Below, piece by piece: positions 6,364 to 7,895 of a DNA stretch of 7,895 nucleotides. The translations under genes were made by a program, and so were the position numbers. How positions within the stretch are numbered: position 1 is the stretch's first letter; each line of letters begins with the position of its first letter. Location of the stretch: positions 1 through 7,895 of the forward strand of contig JANXUN010000237.1 of assembly GCA_025356185.1 (NCBI GenBank), read 5' to 3'. The DNA is from Gemmatimonadaceae bacterium (GTDB taxonomy: Bacteria; Gemmatimonadota; Gemmatimonadetes; Gemmatimonadales; Gemmatimonadaceae). The notes below the pieces were generated by a model. The model worked only from the letters and a program-made list of their open reading frames with translations, was not told where the DNA came from and ran no database searches.

Positions 6364-6399
6364 CGAGCAACGGTCGGGCATGCGCCCGGCCGTTGCTCG
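6364..6399 (+). terminator. Strong hairpin after pilA3 (probable terminator)
   Basis: A 16-bp stem (6364-6379 with 6384-6399) has an ATGC loop. One T-G wobble lies six pairs from the loop, exactly as in the pilA1 hairpin. Only a short T-run (ATTTATG) follows, so termination efficiency is uncertain. Confidence 0.75.
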
Positions 6400-6416
6400 C
6401 ATTTATGAGGCAACCG

Positions 6417-6440
6417 GTGGTCGAGCATCGGCTCGACCAC
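6417..6440 (+). repeat. Short hairpin 3 after pilA3
   Basis: A perfect 10-bp stem GTGGTCGAGC/GCTCGACCAC (6417-6426 with 6431-6440) has an ATCG loop. No T-tract follows on the plus strand. A sequence GGTGGTCGA at its left edge (6416-6424) also occurs downstream of the pilA1 hairpin at 5014-5022. Confidence 0.55.
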
Positions 6441-6497
6441 TCGACGTATTCGTGACGAGATAGTTGCACACTAACGAACAAAGCAGCATCCTCCGCC

Positions 6498-7763
6498 GTG
6501 CCCTCGTCGCCCCTTCCGCGCATTCATCATCGGCTCACCGTCGCGGTCATCGCGGTCAGCACCATGGCGCTCGTCGGCGTCATCATTACCATGTGGATCA
6601 CCGAGTACCTGCCCAGCAGTGCGCGCTGGCCGATCGTGCTCCTGCTGTTCTTCTTGGTGTCGCTTGTGTGGACCAGCGTGCTGCGGCGACAAATCGAGCG
6701 CTTAGTCGAAGCGCCGCTCGCCGAATCCATGTCCGCGGCCGAAGCGATTGCGGAAGGCGAAACGAGTAAGCGCGTACCGCCTGGCGAGACGTACGAGTTC
6801 GATCTGCTTGCTACAAGCATCAATCGGATGACGGACCAACTCCTCGCATCGCATCAACTGCGCACGCGCGTCGAAAAGCTCGCCACCATGGGTCGATTGG
6901 CGGCGGGCGTGTCACACGAAATCGGCAACCCCGTTTCCGCAATCGCGAATTACGCGCACTTGCTGCGCATGCGCACCGAAAACGTACCCGGCACAACGGA
7001 ACCCCTCGATGCACTCGAACGCGAGATCACGCGCATCGATCGCATCATGCGCGGGCTGTTGGATTATTCGCGTCCACGTCGACTCACGCCCAAACCGGTC
7101 GTCGTCGACGATGTCATCACCGACGTGCTCCGGCTACTCGGCGATCAAGGCGTCACGCGACGGTATCGACTTTCGGTTGAACTCGAAGCACCGACGGGTA
7201 TCGTGTACGCCGAACGGCACGATCTCGAGCAGGTGTTCGTGAACCTGATGCTCAATGCCGTCGACGCGATGGACCACGAAGGACTGGTCGCCATTCGCAC
7301 GCAGATCAACGACGTCACGGCCTTTGGCGATGCGTCAGAAAAACGACGCACGGATACGGCACGCGATCGTTGGCCGCATCGACCGAGCCGACGCGCATCG
7401 GCATGGTTAGCACGACCAGAGTCTCCCAATCGGTTTTTGCAGGTCCTCATCGCCGACTCTGGAACAGGCGTTTCACCCGAAGATGAAGAACGCATCTTCG
7501 AACCCTTCTTCAGCACGAAGCAACCCGGCAAGGGCACGGGTTTAGGCCTCGCCATTGTCGCAAGCACCATCGAAAATCTGGGCGGCACCATTTGGGTGCA
7601 ACGGGCGCGCGAAGGCGGTGCGGCGTTCGTAATTCTCCTCCCGCTGCACGCGAGCGGACTGCAAGCCATGTCGGCGACAACGCCCAGCAGTAATCCAATT
7701 TACACGACGCCCACCAGCAATCCGACTTACACCACGCCGTCGGATTCGCCCTCGGTGCAATGA
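6498..7763 (+). CDS. Membrane sensor histidine kinase (HAMP-HisKA-HATPase) with no adjacent regulator gene
   Basis: Predicted inner-membrane kinase of 421 aa starting at GTG. Two hydrophobic segments (about 13-33 and 45-62) are separated by only about 11 residues, so there is no periplasmic sensor domain. A HAMP-like linker follows (about 62-117). The H-box is LATMGRLAAGVSHEIGNPVS with His140. The ATPase domain has the N-box VNLMLNAVDAM (Asn253), G1 DSGTG (320-324), F-box FEPFF (334-338) and G2 GKGTGLGL (344-351). Between the N-box and G1 is an Arg-rich insertion (about 271-311). The C-terminus ends in a Pro/Thr/Asn/Tyr repeat tail (about 395-421). The HEIGNP form of the H-box is common in kinases that pair with NtrC-type regulators, so PilR is a candidate partner (inference). 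No strong Shine-Dalgarno precedes GTG 6498, so the start is moderately sure. No response regulator gene follows within the window. Confidence 0.88.
   Translation: MPSSPLPRIHHRLTVAVIAVSTMALVGVIITMWITEYLPSSARWPIVLLLFFLVSLVWTSVLRRQIERLVEAPLAESMSAAEAIAEGETSKRVPPGETYEFDLLATSINRMTDQLLASHQLRTRVEKLATMGRLAAGVSHEIGNPVSAIANYAHLLRMRTENVPGTTEPLDALEREITRIDRIMRGLLDYSRPRRLTPKPVVVDDVITDVLRLLGDQGVTRRYRLSVELEAPTGIVYAERHDLEQVFVNLMLNAVDAMDHEGLVAIRTQINDVTAFGDASEKRRTDTARDRWPHRPSRRASAWLARPESPNRFLQVLIADSGTGVSPEDEERIFEPFFSTKQPGKGTGLGLAIVASTIENLGGTIWVQRAREGGAAFVILLPLHASGLQAMSATTPSSNPIYTTPTSNPTYTTPSDSPSVQ
7686..7739 (+). repeat. Two-copy 27-bp tandem repeat in the kinase C-terminal tail
   Basis: Units at 7686-7712 and 7713-7739 match at 21 of 27 positions and encode SSNPIYTTP and TSNPTYTTP. 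A partial third unit (SDSP) precedes the stop codon. The repeat lies in frame beyond the ATPase domain. Confidence 0.75.
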
Positions 7764-7780
7764 AACGGTGATGGGTTTTT

Positions 7781-7807
7781 CACGACGGTGCGTAACATCC
7801 CGTCGTG
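7781..7807 (+). promoter_or_regulatory. Hairpin enclosing the start codon of the downstream prepilin-like gene
   Basis: A perfect 8-bp inverted repeat CACGACGG (7781-7788) and CCGTCGTG (7800-7807) has an 11-nt loop. The last three bases of the right arm are the GTG start codon of the next gene. No T-tract follows, so it does not look like an intrinsic terminator for the kinase gene, although rho-aided termination cannot be excluded. Confidence 0.4.
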
Positions 7808-7895
7808 ACAATTTCCTCATCTTCGCGCGACGGACGCCTGCTGGTCGAGTGCCTCGTCGCCACACTGCTCATCAGCGCCACCGCGCTCACGGTCG
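7805..7895 (+). CDS. Prepilin-like protein (minor pilin/pseudopilin), N-terminal fragment
   Basis: Only the first 30 codons lie in the window. The peptide reads MTISSSSRDG followed by RLLVECLVATLLISATALTV. The Gly, the Glu at position +5 after it, and the long hydrophobic stretch are the class III prepilin signature (G|xxxxE), resembling minor pilins of the PilV/GspI kind. Position +1 is Arg, where Phe or Met is usual, and the leader has one Arg and one Asp, so processing by prepilin peptidase is plausible rather than certain. An in-frame TAA at 7793-7795 lies just upstream and no other start codon intervenes, which fixes GTG 7805 as the start if the frame is real. Its place after the pilin array suggests the pilus locus continues beyond the window. 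Confidence 0.62.
   Translation, partial: MTISSSSRDGRLLVECLVATLLISATALTV

Noticed and set aside
6418..6433. GG-N10-GC element before the second kinase gene
   Set aside because: It falls within a perfect hairpin and matches the sigma54 consensus poorly; such elements arise by chance often in GC-rich DNA.
1..7895. CRISPR array, transposon, prophage or tRNA/rRNA genes
   Set aside because: I see no regularly spaced repeats, transposase or integrase motifs, terminal inverted repeats or RNA gene signatures; the only sizeable repetition is the pilin paralogues and their flanks.

Overview
The window looks like a type IV pilus (T4P) regulatory and pilin locus from a moderately GC-rich Gram-negative bacterium. 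The intact NtrC-type regulator, the PilS-like kinase and the style of the pilin N-termini would fit Gemmatimonadota or a deltaproteobacterium-like lineage. I lean to Gemmatimonadota from general resemblance only; no marker gene here settles it.

Layout: (1) 1-1134, minus strand: a CNNM/DUF21-CBS membrane protein of the CorC/HlyC 'hemolysin-like' family, cut by the window start and divergent from the rest. (2) 1253-4338, plus strand: a pilS-pilR operon whose stop and start codons overlap by 4 bp. It encodes a six-pass membrane histidine kinase with a PAS domain and a sigma54-dependent response regulator. (3) 4555-6325: three tandem paralogous pilA genes, each 120 codons (about 78-90% protein identity), separated by two roughly 340-bp intergenic regions. 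(4) 6498-7763: a second membrane histidine kinase with no regulator gene beside it in the window. (5) 7805-end: the first 30 codons of a prepilin-like (minor pilin/pseudopilin) protein.

How it works together (inference): PilS would sense a membrane signal, classically the pool of unassembled PilA, and phosphorylate PilR. PilR would then drive sigma54 polymerase at the pilin genes. The sequence supports this. A GG-N10-GC (-24/-12) element lies at an almost constant distance (84, 85 and 86 nt) before all three pilA start codons. It is strong before pilA1 and pilA3 and degenerate before pilA2. Each pilA has its own Shine-Dalgarno at the same 9-nt spacing and its own strong 3' hairpin. The loop-proximal part of the three hairpins can be aligned and shows compensatory base changes, so the duplicated unit seems to be promoter + leader + pilin + hairpin. 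The downstream kinase could be a second input to the same circuit.

I see no RNA gene, insertion sequence, CRISPR array or phage feature. The most interesting content is the triplicated, separately promoted pilin cassette.
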